A stretch of DNA of 64,000 bases from Acorus gramineus (lineage: Eukaryota; Streptophyta; Magnoliopsida; Acorales; Acoraceae): positions 5,112,615 to 5,176,614 of the forward strand of contig CM060851.1 in the NCBI GenBank assembly GCA_030737835.1. Direction: 5' to 3'. The position numbers and the translations under genes were made by a program. Below, piece after piece: positions 1 through 12,780 of this stretch. Every line of letters starts with the position of its first letter. Position 1 is the stretch's first letter. The notes under the pieces are model-generated. The model was not told the DNA's origin. It did not search any database and worked only from the letters and a program-made list of their open reading frames with translations.

Positions 1-1782
1 TGCCAACTTCTCGCTGTGACCGAGCAATAGTTCTTCCTTCTCCTGATCATTGAGGTCATAAAGCACGAGTTTCGTGTTGGGGACGTATCCGCTCTCCTTC
101 ATTTCCCCGGACAACTTCACGAGCAATGCGTGAACCAGTTCGATCTGCGGGTTCAGCTCATCGACCGACGTAAATGAATAGATTTTCTTCTTCACTTCAA
201 TCCAACTACAACCGGACACCTTCTGCAATCCTTTCTCCTCCACAGTCTTCTTCAGTCTGTTCACTTCATCCCACAATTCGGCCTCCGCGTATATGTTTGC
301 TAGAAGGACATAGTTCCCCGCGTTTGTCGGTTCGAGCCCAAACAGATGTTCACAAGCTCTCTCGGCGAGCTCTACATTGTTGTGTATTCTACACGCGCCA
401 AGTAGTGCGCCCCATACGGCGGGGCCTGGCTCAATGCGCATCTCTTCTATGATCTCGCATGCTTCATTCAGTCGTCCGGCACGGCCTAAAAGATCAACCA
501 CGCAAGCATAGTGTTCTGCAATGGGTGTCACCCCATATTCGGACGCCATGGATTCGAACAAACGCTGCCCTTCTTCGATGAGCCCAATATGACTACACGC
601 ACCTAAAACACTTACAAATGTCACAATGTTAGGACGAACCCCCGAATCAACCATCTCTTCGAAAACTTGTATGGCTTCCCTCCCAAGTCCATGGATAGCA
701 TAACCTAAGATCATTGAATTCCATGAAACAACATCTCTTTTTCTAATACCGTCAAAGACGCGACGTGCGAGCTCTAAATCCCCGCATTTTGCGTACATCA
801 CGATGAGTGCATTAGGCACTGGAACTATCGATTCGAACCCCCGACGTAGCACGTAAGCGTGAATGAGCTTTCCGTGTCCAAGCACAAGCAACACTGCGCA
901 AGCTTGGATGACGCTCACCATAGTGACCGAATTTGGGAGAACATTGGCACCGGCCATCGAGCGGAACAGCTCCAGCGCCTCAAATGGACTCCCGTTCTTC
1001 GCATAACACGCAATGATCGCGCTCCAAGTGAAGACGTTCTTTACGGGGGCTTCATCGAAAACACGTCGAGAAAATGAGACCCAACCGAGCCTAGCATACG
1101 CGTCAACCAGGGTGGTCGAGACGTGGACGCACGAGCTGAACCCGCGTCGCAACGCGTGCCCGTGGACCTCCCGCACGGCCCGCTCGGAGCCCGCGCACGC
1201 CTTGAGCGCGTGAGAGTAGCTGAAACTGTCGAAAGCGATTTGCGACCGACCCATCTCGCGATAGAGGGAGACGACCTCCTCGTCCGCGCCAGCGAGGGCC
1301 AGCGCGCGAAGGAGCGCGTTCCATACGTAGATGGTCTTCTCGCGCGTTTTCTCAAACACCTCGCGCGCGTCGTCGAGGGAGTTGAACTGAGAGTACAGAT
1401 TGATGAGCTTGGTCGAGATGAAGGGGTCCTGATCGAACCCATCTTCGATGAGGCGGCGCCGGACGGCCGAAGCGTCGGAGGGGGAGTTTTCACGCGCGCA
1501 AGCGAGGAGGAGATACTCGTAGGTCTTCTGGGTCGGATTGGGCTCGCCGGAGAGGACCAGGAGGGCTTGTTTGAGGTGGCCTCGGTTGCAGAGGATCTGA
1601 ATCAGATGGTTGTTGTTGACTGGACGGGTGGAGGTTTCGGAGGAGGGGGTGTGTAGGGAAAATTTTATCGTGTAGGGGGTTTTCTGGTATGAATGTGAGG
1701 CGGCCTTGGGAAGAAATCCTTTGGGGGAGGACTGTGGAGGGAGAGGGGTTTGAGGGGAGGGGGGATTTGCAAAAGGCCACAT
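1..1782 (-). CDS. CRR2: CRR2-like PPR protein, PLS-DYW class (3' end beyond window)
   Basis: An uninterrupted frame runs from the ATG at 1782 to the window edge, giving 594 codons without a stop. The N-terminus (MWPFANPPSPQ...) is Pro/Ser/Thr-rich, as expected of a plastid transit peptide. PPR repeats follow, with hallmark motifs such as TIYVWNALLRAL, VVSWNSMILGYAIHG and TFVSVLGACSHIG. Then come the E/E+ region (EPGPAVWGALLGACRIH) and the start of a DYW deaminase-like domain, whose HSE zinc-site motif (HSEKLA) forms the last visible residues. About 60 residues should lie beyond position 1. Arabidopsis CRR2 is needed to process the chloroplast rps7-ndhB intercistronic RNA for the NDH complex. 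The sequence resembles CRR2 along its whole length, including the segment after the transit peptide (NNHLIQILCNRGHLKQALLV). No intron is seen, as is usual for PPR genes. Codon use is GC-rich. Orthology is inferred. Confidence 0.9.
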   Translation of the reverse strand, partial: MWPFANPPSPQTPLPPQSSPKGFLPKAASHSYQKTPYTIKFSLHTPSSETSTRPVNNNHLIQILCNRGHLKQALLVLSGEPNPTQKTYEYLLLACARENSPSDASAVRRRLIEDGFDQDPFISTKLINLYSQFNSLDDAREVFEKTREKTIYVWNALLRALALAGADEEVVSLYREMGRSQIAFDSFSYSHALKACAGSERAVREVHGHALRRGFSSCVHVSTTLVDAYARLGWVSFSRRVFDEAPVKNVFTWSAIIACYAKNGSPFEALELFRSMAGANVLPNSVTMVSVIQACAVLLVLGHGKLIHAYVLRRGFESIVPVPNALIVMYAKCGDLELARRVFDGIRKRDVVSWNSMILGYAIHGLGREAIQVFEEMVDSGVRPNIVTFVSVLGACSHIGLIEEGQRLFESMASEYGVTPIAEHYACVVDLLGRAGRLNEACEIIEEMRIEPGPAVWGALLGACRIHNNVELAERACEHLFGLEPTNAGNYVLLANIYAEAELWDEVNRLKKTVEEKGLQKVSGCSWIEVKKKIYSFTSVDELNPQIELVHALLVKLSGEMKESGYVPNTKLVLYDLNDQEKEELLLGHSEKLA

Positions 1783-3690
1783 GAGAAACAATGGCTCGGA
1801 TGAGGGGCTTCGAATGGGTCTTTATCGAAAAAGGTTACCCATAGAGAGTTTTTTCGTAAATTGATGATCTCCCAGAGGTTAACATATTCATGTGGGTTTA
1901 ATATATCGTAATGGGTTGGGCCTAATTGATAAGTTGGGTGTAAAATAAGGGCATGGGCCGTGGTGGGTCAAGAAACTAAAATTTTAGGAGGTCCATCGGG
2001 TTCATAAAACCAGATCGGGGTACACCCATATCTTGATTGGATTCTTCTGATTGGGTCCATATCCTTCGAGTTTGGATATTTTATGCTTTTTATTAGATCT
2101 GATTCAGGTATGATCAAGATTCAGCATTAATAACGCTATTTATGCATATCTAAAAACACACACACACACTAGATTGGACAATTTTGATAGAGCAAATCAT
2201 GGATAATCTTTTAATTTTAAGGTAAAAGTAACCCTATAAACAATTTTTAATTAAAACTTATTTCACAATAAATTATAAGTCTCCAAAATCACTTTCCAAC
2301 TTAAGTAACATTAATAAGTTTAAAAGTTAAAAAGTATGAGCTTATTTGATGTGGTGATTGAATTTGAATTCAAAAATTAAATTTGTTGGCAAATAAATTA
2401 ATAAGATTTTAAAAGAATTTGAAATTTAAATTTAAGATAAGAGATATATCCGTTCTTCTAAAATTAATCATTTCAGAGATTCATATTGGCATTTTCAGTG
2501 GTATATTATGATACTCCACAAAAAAAATAGAAGTCAAGTGGCATGTTGATAAAAGTTAAAAGGTCTGATGATAATTTTCAATGATAATTAATTTAAAAAG
2601 ACATTTAAAATGTAGATCTATGAAACTAACTAATTTGTGTATTCCAATATTTGTTATTGCCTAATATGTAGATACCTTATTTATGATTGATTATTTCATT
2701 GAATGAAAGTGATGATCCCTGTAACACCCAATGAAATAATGCTACGACAATTATTTTTATAGAATCGAAACTCATACAGGTTATGTACTAGAAACTATTT
2801 CAGAATCCAGACACGATGGATGTTCTCTTGAGACCTCCATTCTCTCAGAGGTAATTTCCCTGACTTTGATAGTTCTTGGACATCCAAAAATGCATATAAG
2901 CCAGTATGCTTTGTTTGACTGATTAATGCAGTTGATGCTGAATTAGTAAAAAAAAAAAGATAAAAACAGGAAATGAGACAGAATGTGTGTGTTGTGTGTG
3001 TGTGTGTACATGGTTGAAAATTGATGTAGTGGCCAACATGTTATTGGAGCGATAAACATGAAAGGGTTCACTTTTTATATTTTTAAATAATCACAGAAAA
3101 ATCAGCTAGTAAAAATCAATACCTCGAACTCAGAATCACCTAAAATTTTTACTAAAGCTAGATATCAAAGAGATCTTCAAAAGTTATCACTACGCCACAG
3201 CGCGTATTTATTATTCCATTTTTCCTATTTTTTTGCCCATGTTTTTGCTATTTTTAATAATTTTTTAGATCTCCAATATCTTTATTATAACAACTCAAAT
3301 TTAATCTCTATCAAATCCGAAGATCTCCTAGAATTATGTTTTTACTATTTTTAATAATTTTTAATTACCAAAAAAGAAGGTTTGTAATTTAGGATTTTCA
3401 GCTTTGATTAATATATTTTTTAATTTTATTTCTCTTTTAAGAATTAGAGGTTTGTTAAAGGAACTCAACACTCGTTAATTGTTTTAAATTATATTTAATG
3501 TGTCCAATGAGCTCGACCTAAACCTGAATCTAACCTAATTGGATTTGGGTTGAACCTTTGGGTTTGGGGGTTGGGATAGATTCGGAATCAAGGCTTCAAT
3601 TTAAAGGTTGATCGCTTTAATCCGATCCAACCCACCCGAGTATAGAGGTGTGCTACTATGAATAGTGAGATATTTGATGTGAATGCATTG
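1783..3690. other. intergenic, AT-rich
   Basis: Upstream region of the CRR2-like gene and spacer to the next element. It holds short CA and GT runs near 2157 and 2987 and A/T-rich stretches. Lines around 3505-3650 have a gene-poor, repeat-like look (GACCTAAACC... CCGATCCAACCC) typical of decayed transposon ends. No exon, RNA gene or long open frame could be supported. Confidence 0.5.
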
Positions 3691-3698
3691 CCCATGCA

Positions 3699-4298
3699 CA
3701 GAGCCGTCGGCCCTGTGGGTAGGTAACCAAGGCAATTGCCTAGGAGCCCTATCCCAAAGAGGGCCCCAAATCCCTTAAAATATGGTTGTATTAGAATTAT
3801 TCGAGTATTTCTAGGATTAAAATTTTAAAATTTATCTCAAGAGAACATTATCCTTTTAAATATGTATTTTTAAATTTTATTGTGTTTTCATACATAATTC
3901 TAATTTATATCTTCAATTTTTTAATTGTAAATTGATTTAATTATTTTTATATTTAGAGTTTCTAAAAAAAAAATTTTAAATCATCGATTCATTTCTTTTT
4001 ATTCTTTTTTTAGTTTTTCATAACTTATTTAAAATTTTCAATTATATAGGAATTTAGTTTTGCATTTAAATTTAAAAAGAACGTAATATTCTCATTAACA
4101 AATCTCACATTTTAAAAAGTTTGTTTTTGTTTATCTGATTGATCAACTTAAATTATTATTTTTCTTATTTGCAGTGTGATTTTTGTTTTGTTTTTATTTA
4201 TTTATGCATTTATTTTAAAGATTAATTATGTTGTTAGTCATTATATTTTTTCATATACACCTTGGGATCCCATTTGATCAATTTTAGGGCCAGCCCTG
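3699..4298. mobile_element. non-autonomous hAT element with 8-bp TSD
   Basis: The element is exactly 600 bp and is flanked on both sides by the identical octamer CCCATGCA (3691-3698 and 4299-4306). Its ends are imperfect inverted repeats: CAGAGCCGTCGGCCCTG on the left, and on the right the complement of CAGGGCTGGCCCT. The CAGGGCYGGCCC-type end plus an 8-bp target duplication is diagnostic of plant hAT (Tip100-like) transposons. The interior is AT-rich with no transposase frame, so it depended on a transposase made elsewhere. The perfect duplication suggests a fairly recent insertion. Confidence 0.85.
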
Positions 4299-4306
4299 CC
4301 CATGCA

Positions 4307-5003
4307 GCGTCACTTGTCTACGAATCAACGTCATCTGCGCATACCTCGCTTACCAATGATGAACAAACACTAATGATGAACAAACGCGAACCTCGCTTAC
4401 CACTATCAACCACATGGCACCTCCTCCGTAGAATGTGAAAAAAACTTTCAAACAAGTTATATTCCTCGCTAAAGTGAATGCAGTGGCTAACAAGACATTT
4501 AAAACTATAAAATAAATCCAGTGCAACAATAACTCTCAGCATAAAGTTTAAAACTATTTGCAACCTCTTCATCTTTCATGCTTCTGTGTTTCTTTTAAGT
4601 ACACTATACCCACTTAATGAATAATTATCTTTATAAAAAAAAATGTACATGCTCAAAAAAATATTTTAATGCACCCTCTTTTGCAAAATGTAAAAATCCA
4701 GATATTTCATTGTTTCACAAAAAATAAAAAAACAGACTGCCAATACAACATTTAAAACTATTCACAACCAGCTATAAAAACCTGTTTTTGAAAGCCAAAT
4801 CACTAAGGAAACTAAAAAAATGATCGTCCAACAAAAGACAGGCGGTGATGCAAATTCAAACAGATTTGTCACCCATGACCATGACCACATAGTACCATTG
4901 GTGATCATGAATAAATTAAGGGTAAAAAATGGATTATTATCACATAGAACATGAAGCAAAGTTCATTGCAACAAATCAGGGCATGCAAATGGGATTAGGA
5001 GCC
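4307..5003. other. 3' flank of FPGS gene
   Basis: Spacer between the hAT element and the stop codon of the minus-strand FPGS gene; it should hold that gene's 3' UTR and polyadenylation signals. Short open frames here have no recognisable motif. Confidence 0.4.
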
Positions 5004-8000
5004 TCACTTCTTGATCAGTCTCAAAACATCTCCAATCAGGTGGAGAGAACCAGTTACAAGGACCTGCCAAGGAACATATCAAGCACCGGTATATGTTAGC
5101 AAACCTGACCACATTTTCCAGCTCTATTTCTTTCCGTGTTGTCAAGACGTGGCGTACCTGGAAGTTGATCGCTCGATCCTGCTTACTTATGTCCCTCAGC
5201 CATTTGATAGCTAATGGGAGAGAAGAAAAAACAGAGCTGCTCATACAATCACTCGCGCTACCTGTTGCATCAACAGTCTTGTCGTCGACGAACCCTAAGT
5301 GAATGAAACATATGAATCCATTAAGAGATATTACTCAGTATACAATGAAAGATGCGAATCAATTCCAGTGGAGTTGAGCTTCAATGGTGATTCATGCTCA
5401 TGCATCAGGCTAGATGACGATTGAACAAGGCCCGGTTTGACGAGAGGATAAGAATTTGAGGATGTGTCATACCAAGTTTAAAGGATAAAAAATGTCTATT
5501 GATTTCATCATTATTCACATTTGTCAATTATTATTCACATTTGTCAAAATGAGAAAAAGAAGAGATTTATTCTAGTCCTTACGTGAAACAAAATATCCCC
5601 AATTTTTTATTCAAAAATTGGGAATTGTCCACATTGTATCCCCTTTGTATTTATTTGAAAAAACAGGATAAGCAGTTCCCCGACCACTTATCCTGCTACA
5701 TATTCTTATCCCACCACCTTACAAATAATGCCAATCTTTTATTTAGGAAGTAAAAATAAATAAAATCATTAACTAGAACTTTTGGAATATCACTAATAGG
5801 TTCATCCAGTTAAATAAAAATTCATTTGTCATGATTCAGGATTTAGCATGTTCAGATAAGGGCATGATAGATTCTGAAAATAACATCCAGATATTTAACA
5901 AAAATGAGGTATCATTTAATTGCATGGTCTATAAGAATCATGACTAAGGTAATCTTGATCCAATAGAATATCAATAGAGTTTGTATTATTACCTTTATCA
6001 CTGGGGGCAAGGTTTTCCCACACTGTCTGAAGCGTCAGTTGCCATGAGAGATCAACTTGAGGAGAATCATCTAAGGATGAAGAATGAGAGGCTACCTTGT
6101 TAAACACTGACTGGCTTGGTACAAAAATTGCTTTATGAAATTGGACACCTGAAATGTCAATGGACATCAAATACACAGGTTAGTGTATTACTTTCATATG
6201 GTACGACCAAATAACCTATTTGAAATTAAATTACACACACAGAGATATGTGATGTATGTATCTTTTGTTTTTGCACATCAAAAACTCATGAGAAAAAATG
6301 TATAAGATGTTCATATATTTCTTTCTATTTTTTCAGAAAGTGCTGTCAACTGCCGAGAATGATAATTTGATTGACATTTACAGAATTCGGCTGTCATCTA
6401 CTGCGATAAAATTATAGCATAACATGCCTCTATTATATCAGGAAAATCAAGAATTTTCCTCTCTTTTATGGGTGAACATGGGTTCCAACCAAACCTCACT
6501 TTTAGCTTTAAATACAACTCTCTTTGCTTGAACCCATTTTTTGCTTCTCTAATAGACAGAGCAAGTCATAGAGAACAGTACTTCACAAAAAATACCACCA
6601 CAATTGAGTGTAGTTCAGAATATATATAAGCATTAACAAGCTCACACACCCCCAAAGAAATGTTCTTTAACTTATGCACACTAAGTTATAAAGCCAACAT
6701 CTGTTTAAGCATTTTTTCCCAAAGAACCAGTAAACACACAAAGACGGGCATGTTTATCAGAAGCCGACATGCCGCCTCCAAACAGAGACACAGAAAAGAT
6801 AAGGAGTGCATTATATGCACTTTATTGAAGTAACAAAAAAATCCAGCCCCCCACCCCACCCCCAACACACCACAACAAAAAAAACAATCAAAATGAAAGA
6901 AAACAACCCACACAGAAAATATAATATATTGATGGACAACACCGCTGTAATAGATTTTATTCTGCTCAAAATGAAAAAATTACATATAGATCAGATGTTT
7001 CTATTATATCATGCAAGTGAATCATGAACGGGAATTACCATGTTGAGCACAAGCATTTACAAGGCGTGGAAGCAGCAGCTGAGGGTCTCTAACAGGCATA
7101 CAGTTGAACAGAAGTATCTGAAGCAAATATTAATTACAGCTATGTCAAAGGGATGTCACAGGAGAAGAACGTTGAACAATGGTACAATAAAATAAAAATG
7201 TACCAAAGTTCTTCGAAAATGAAAGATACAAAATACATACAGATCTTACCTGCTGTGATTCCTCTTTTGAAGTCACAACATTACTTGATCCATTTGTGGA
7301 ATTTTGCAATGAAATCTGTCTAGAACTATGCCCATCTCTGATAACATGTGAAAACCATTTCGCGCACATCTCCATGCTTTCAGGACTATGGGCGCCATCC
7401 AAGTAGAAAACCAACTGTCCTGGGTTTGGGTTGCCAAGATTTGCTTCATTAACATGTGAATCAGGCACAACTTGAGCTCGACCTTGCAAACTGGCTGTCA
7501 CAAGCCCTCTAATGAATTGCTCGGGAAGATCATTCTAATAAAATGCAAAACAAGCATGTCAAATAAAAACAGTCACAGCATGGTTGGAAACAAATTCTAG
7601 AGAAGTAAAGTCTTACTGTATCAAGATGCATGCCTTCTAGATGTCCAGTCCTAGAAAGCCAGGTATGACACAAAGCAATTGCAAGGCCTGCATTTAGAAG
7701 TTGATGCTCACCATCAAGTCCAAGTCGTTGGCCATTCAATAAGTCAATATCGAAAGGCGGTGCTACTTGGAGCTGAATCTGTGATGGGCATGAGTCATTT
7801 CACCCATGAGAACCCAATAAACAATTGCAAGTGAATGTTATTAACAAAAATTGAACTTGAAATTCACATATTTTTTTGCTAGAACTCAATTTTATTGGTC
7901 AAATTTGACTAAAAAGTTGACAAAAGTTTACCAAACTCCCATTTTCATTCCAAGTTGGATTTCACTTCACAGGGAAACTTGAAAAATGCAATTTTTACAA

Positions 8001-11000
8001 TGCCATTTTACTAATTATTAAAATTTCACTCAAAATTTAAATAAAAAACGGTTGTCCCGTGTTTTTTTGACGTGTGTGGTGCTATCTTACATGGCAGGAC
8101 ATATGTTGGCATTAGGAACAAACCTACCTCTAGTTGAGAAGCCTTCTCCTCAAGTACAGACATTGCCTCCTCTGGCTGAGGCACAGTAAATGCTGGGACT
8201 CCTTTCTGTACAATTTTTTTTAAAAATGTGGCATTGCATGCAAAGATGGAGACAAGTTTAGGAATTGTTTTCTGCAAATAGGAAAGGATTTTCTTCAAAT
8301 ATGAATGTAAAAAATATAAAGACCTTGAATATCCCGGCCTTCTCCCCTGCAATCTCTCCTAGTGTATTTCCTGTTCAAAGAGCCCACAAAAAAAACAGGT
8401 GAGTTATGAGTTATGCATACTTCTTAGAGATTTTCATTCCACAGTACATGTCAATTAAATTGAGTCATAATATAGATGCAAGAACGGATTAGGAGTCTGA
8501 ACTTGGCTGAATATCATCAGAATTTATAAAGAAATAAAGTCTGGTTATGGTAGATGAACTAAAGGCCATCACCCTGAGCAATCCGCAATAAGCAGGGTTA
8601 TTCTTTCATTTTTTTTATTTGGCTGACAGAGCAGGGATGGAACTGAAGACTTCATTATTGCAATACAATGTTCAGTTAGCCACTTAAGTATGATTCAGAA
8701 AACCTGATGGGATAAACAGACACCAAATTACTGAACACACAGTGAAATTTCATTATTTCTACCTACATCACTTTGTTGATTCAAATTCCAAAATCAAACA
8801 AGAAGTTATTATCAATAGTTCTTAAAATCAGCTTAAGAGTCTGAATAGTATAAATATATATAACAAATTCCCAATGTAATTGGACTATGCATTAAAAGTG
8901 AAGAAAATGGACCCATATATCGTAAAATATCATTTCAAAATATAAGGGTACATTGAGTCTAATTTTGATCTTCAACTGCTTCTGTTAAACTCCATTCTGT
9001 CCTCCAACACCAAAAAATAGGTTTCACATCTTGTGAATTTACAAGAAACTGATACACCAATCAACCCATACAACCTAACCTCATGGATCATCAAACTTGT
9101 CAAAACCAATTCAAATAGAAACTATCAAACTTGTCTAAACCAATTCAAATAGAAACCATCCTCGAGCATTTATGTAAACTGCATTAGACAAACTTCTGAC
9201 AAAATGTCTCATTTGTTTCCTTGATGATTTCACTGAACTCAAATTTTTAAAACAAGGATGGATGCCCAAAGCATTATACTGGGCCCTAACAGAACCCAAA
9301 AGAAGAGTGTGTTGCAGTTAGCCAATTGCACAGAAACATAGACTAGATAATAAAAATTTCATGGAGCTCAGAACAAATTAATTCAATGTGTTGTCAGCAA
9401 TAAAAAAAACAGAAATCCACTAGGGTAATCACTAACCAAGAATTTCCATATGATCATACCCTAGGGAAGATATCCCACAGACAATCGGTGCCTGTACCTG
9501 GAAAAGTGATGCCAAAGTTTAAAATTTTATCTTTGACCAACTACAATTTGACCAACTTGTATTTTTCTAAAACATTGGTGTACTATCTTCCCAATACAAA
9601 GTAGAAAGATTTTTAAATACAAATTAGGCATCAATTATTTTACATTGAAGGATTGATTGTAACACTGTAATGCATACCACATTTGTGGCATCAAACTTCC
9701 CGCCCAAACCAACCTCCAAGATAGCAACGTCTACCTGTTTGGGAGACTTTATAACATTAGAACCAGGAAATTTAAAACTTCTGGTTCCCCATAGGCACTA
9801 ATTTATGATGGTTTCAGGAAAGAATATTAATCGCAATACAGTGAGTTCCATTGGAATAAAATGCGAGAAAATGGAATCATATAGTGTACCTGTTCAGCAG
9901 AGAATATTTTGAAAGCAAGCAAAGCAAGGAAGCGAAAAAAGTTAGGCATTGGTAAATCTTCATCGGTATGCTCCTGCATCGAAGCAAGAAAAGTTACCAC
10001 AAAAGGAGGCTAACATCAATTAGTAGCACACTGTTTTGTTGGCCTACCAGCATAATTAGAAAACTATAAAAATGACACAACGGTCACAACACAGTAGGAG
10101 TTAAAGTCAAGATGTAGGTGAGTATGAAATTTTACACATAACAACTGCCTGTACAAGTGCATTTTGCACTAACATATAAAACTTCTACATAAATAGATGG
10201 ACGCCCTTAGACATGGGACTTAATTATTATAGATTCAACAAGATTTTTCATTGACTACCCAGTGATAATAAGAATGAAAACAAAGATTTGATACACTCTT
10301 GACTAACCAAACAAGATTAAAAAAAACAAAAGACAGTTACAAATAAAATTGCATGTACCTTCAGTCGGTTATAACACCACCAGAAATATGCGATAAACTT
10401 TTCTTCAGATATGTCCACACTGCAGCATTCAGCATAGAAATAAAGTTGAATAATAAAATCTTGTAAAGAAATTAATTACATGCTTTCACATGAGTTTACT
10501 CAGACACCAGAAAAGAGTTTGGAGAACCAAACTTTTTAAAAAACATCTATGGTGATCTAACAATGAAAACCATGAAATCAGAACTTCCTTAAAAAAGTAA
10601 TCAAACCACTGGAACAAAATACAAACCCATCCAATCGAAACCGTTCACGGATGTCAATGAGATGTGGAGACGTGAAAAGCCCAGTCCGGAATCCACAGCT
10701 ACGAAGAATGGATTCCGTAAATGTGCACGTAGAGCCCTGCATATCCCCAAAAATGACATTTATTAACTTGTGCAAAGTTCCAAGTTTTGCATCACAGATT
10801 CATTTCACCTAATTTTTTCACACTACATGATATTTTTCCATTCTTCAGTGTTGAATTAGGGTTACATCCATGCAAATGAGAGAGCAGCAAAGAATCTGAA
10901 GAAGACCAAAACAAAACCTACCTTTCCTTTTGTGCCAGCGACATGGATGACTTTCATCTGAGAAATAGGTCCTTCCAATTCCAGAATCTACAATTCAGAC

Positions 11001-11266
11001 GACCAAATGTTTACATCAATCACCAAAACTGAGTTCCCCCAACTCTTCAAAAAATTCACTTGCCCACTAATTCTGAGTCATGATTTCACCGAAAACGCAA
11101 TCTTTTCACATCAATGCAAACGATGGGAGAGAGAGAGAATCACCTTCAAATAATCGAACATGACATCGAATTGATCCCCTTTGTTCGTGCTGTCCGCGCG
11201 GGTACGCCTAATGATCAACGACGAGAGGCACTCCAGTGCCCTCTCGTACTCCGTCGAGGCCTCCAT
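5004..11266 (-). CDS. FPGS: folylpolyglutamate synthase (FPGS), 15 exons
   Basis: The enzyme adds glutamates to folates in an ATP-dependent reaction, retaining the cofactors in the cell. Exons in transcript order: 11266-11144, 10987-10922, 10736-10627, 10419-10359, 9973-9890, 9734-9678, 9497-9437, 8370-8324, 8205-8128, 7778-7617, 7534-7250, 7117-7039, 6148-5993, 5294-5158, 5063-5004. The sum is 1566 nt, or 521 aa plus stop. Every intron is GT-AG. Visible motifs: P-loop GTKGKGS (59-65), [13 protein letters not shown] (84-96), [12 protein letters not shown] (155-166), then [13 protein letters not shown], and [12 protein letters not shown] in the C-terminal ligase domain. An in-frame TGA lies nine codons upstream of the ATG, which fixes the start in this exon. 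No transit peptide is apparent, so the product looks cytosolic; plants also have plastid and mitochondrial forms. A MITE-like insertion sits in the intron between exons 13 and 14. Confidence 0.93.
5429..5740. repeat. MITE-like repeat in FPGS intron 13
   Basis: The segment opens with GGCCCGGTTTGACGAGAGGATAAG. It shares with copies near 12.3-12.8, 30.3-31.1 and 32.4-32.9 kb the series ATTCACATTTGTCAAAAT, then 'aattgggaattgtcc', then CTTATCCC near the right end. The right terminus is decayed, so that boundary is approximate. It is a PIF/Harbinger (Tourist)-type family member by resemblance. Confidence 0.45.
9090..9157. repeat. 34-bp tandem duplication in FPGS intron
   Basis: Two head-to-tail copies of a 34-bp sequence beginning ATCAAACTTGTC, differing at two positions. 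It lies in the intron between exons 7 and 8, away from splice sites. Confidence 0.75.
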
Positions 11267-11852
11267 TTCTTCGATCAAAGATGAAGCGAATCAAAGCGAA
11301 ACTCAGATATAGAGAGCGAGTGAGAGAGGGAGAGACTCCGGAAGTGATAGCCGACTCGACCAGGGAGAACCTCCGGAGACCAATTGATGTGGCTGTAGCA
11401 GATTTAGCCAACTGGCAGCAAAGCAACCGTTCAAACTACTCGATTACAGGGAATATTAACCGTTGATATTTCAAAATCTGTCTCTCACGACCAAAACTAG
11501 TATGTATCACACAATTTTATGTTGGATGGACTTATTTTTAATAAGGGAAAGAAAATATTTATAATAAGATATAATATGAATTGTATAACGAAATATATGT
11601 TTCACTGGAGTTTTAAAGAGGTGTATATAACTATATACTGATTTGTAAAAATTATTGAGTGTAACAACGCCCGGATATCTATATATCAATCTTCGATCAA
11701 ATAATGATAGGTGGCCATCACGTTATGAAATAGAATTTAGGTCACATGTCACTCCTAATTGATGACTAACATAAATTGACAAATGAAAACATAAGCAACT
11801 ACGGTATCTAAGATCCCCACCCGCCAAAGTCCCCGAAATGACTAAATCTTAA
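11267..11852. other. FPGS 5' region and spacer
   Basis: 5' leader and upstream region of the minus-strand FPGS gene. A CT-rich tract (seen as GAGAGAGAG on the plus strand near 11310-11335) lies just upstream of the ATG, as is common in plant 5' leaders. No gene is visible in the rest. Confidence 0.45.
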
Positions 11853-12310
11853 GGGTTAGTTTGATAATGAGTTGGGGGCATTTGGGTAGAGGGATAGGGA
11901 AAGAATAGGTGGGAATAAAGGAGAATAACATAAAAAATGTGTTTGTGTAGAGAGAATAAGGGGGTATAGCTATGCAGAATTATGAGAGAATAAGCTGGTA
12001 TTTGTATTTCAAGTCCTCCAATGAAATTGTGTTGTTTCTCCACTGGTATAAGGGGATCCACCTATCAAATCACATGTCATCAAATCAAATCACATTAACG
12101 AGGTCCACATGTCAAATCAATTTTTTACACTTTATTCACATCTTATTCTTCATCAACCAAACACTCCAATCTTTATTATTACGTTTCACAATGAGAATAA
12201 CTGAAAACACAACCAAACACAAAATCTCTTATTCCATTGATAAAGTCAACAATTCCTGAAATAGATAAAAAAAAACTCAGAATAGCTTATGTCTATATCC
12301 AAACGGGTCC
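11853..12310. repeat. Tourist-like MITE, decayed
   Basis: The left end GGGTTAGTTTGATAATGAG pairs with the right end, whose complement reads GGACCCGTTTGGATATAGAC. The flanking triplets are TAA and TGA, close to the TWA target preference of PIF/Harbinger elements. The interior is AT-rich without coding capacity. Confidence 0.5.
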
Positions 12311-12780
12311 TGAGAATAAATCATCTTAATTTTAAATGATAAAAAGTCTATCAATTTATCCCATATTCACATTTGTCAAAAATAAAACAAAAAGTTGAAA
12401 TAAATATTATTCTAACATTTAGGTGGAACAAAAAAATATCATTTTCATTTCAAAATTAAGACAAACTATCCGCGCTTTATCTCGATTATTTTTTGTACCA
12501 AACATGACAGGTTGATTTGACTTATCCCCATTATTACCCTTTATACCCTCACTTTTTAAGGGGTTAATGGGCTGATTTGACAAGGATTTAAGATTTTGAG
12601 GATAAATTGTTATAATTTCTAAAAATAAAAAATTCACTAATTTTATCATTACTCACATTTGTCAAATTATGATAAAAAGTAAAAATAAATGTTATTCCAA
12701 CCTTCAGGTGGAACAAAAAATATTCATTTTTATTTTAAAATTAAACCCCACTTATTTTGTTTATCTCCTTAACAATCATG
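12311..12780. repeat. two adjacent MITE copies of the GATAAG family
   Basis: Two related units sit back to back, about 12311-12560 and 12569-12780. Each contains 'attcacatttgtcaaa' or 'actcacatttgtcaaa', then TTxAGGTGGAACAAAAAA, then 'ttcattt'. The second opens GGGCTGATTTGACAAGG after TTA. They act as uninterrupted paralogues for the nested pair at 30.3-31.1 kb. Boundaries are approximate. Confidence 0.5.

Noticed and set aside
1041-1656. Several open frames overlapping the PPR gene on both strands (150, 73 and 177 codons)
   Set aside because: They are alternate frames of the continuous PPR reading frame, which has clear repeat motifs.
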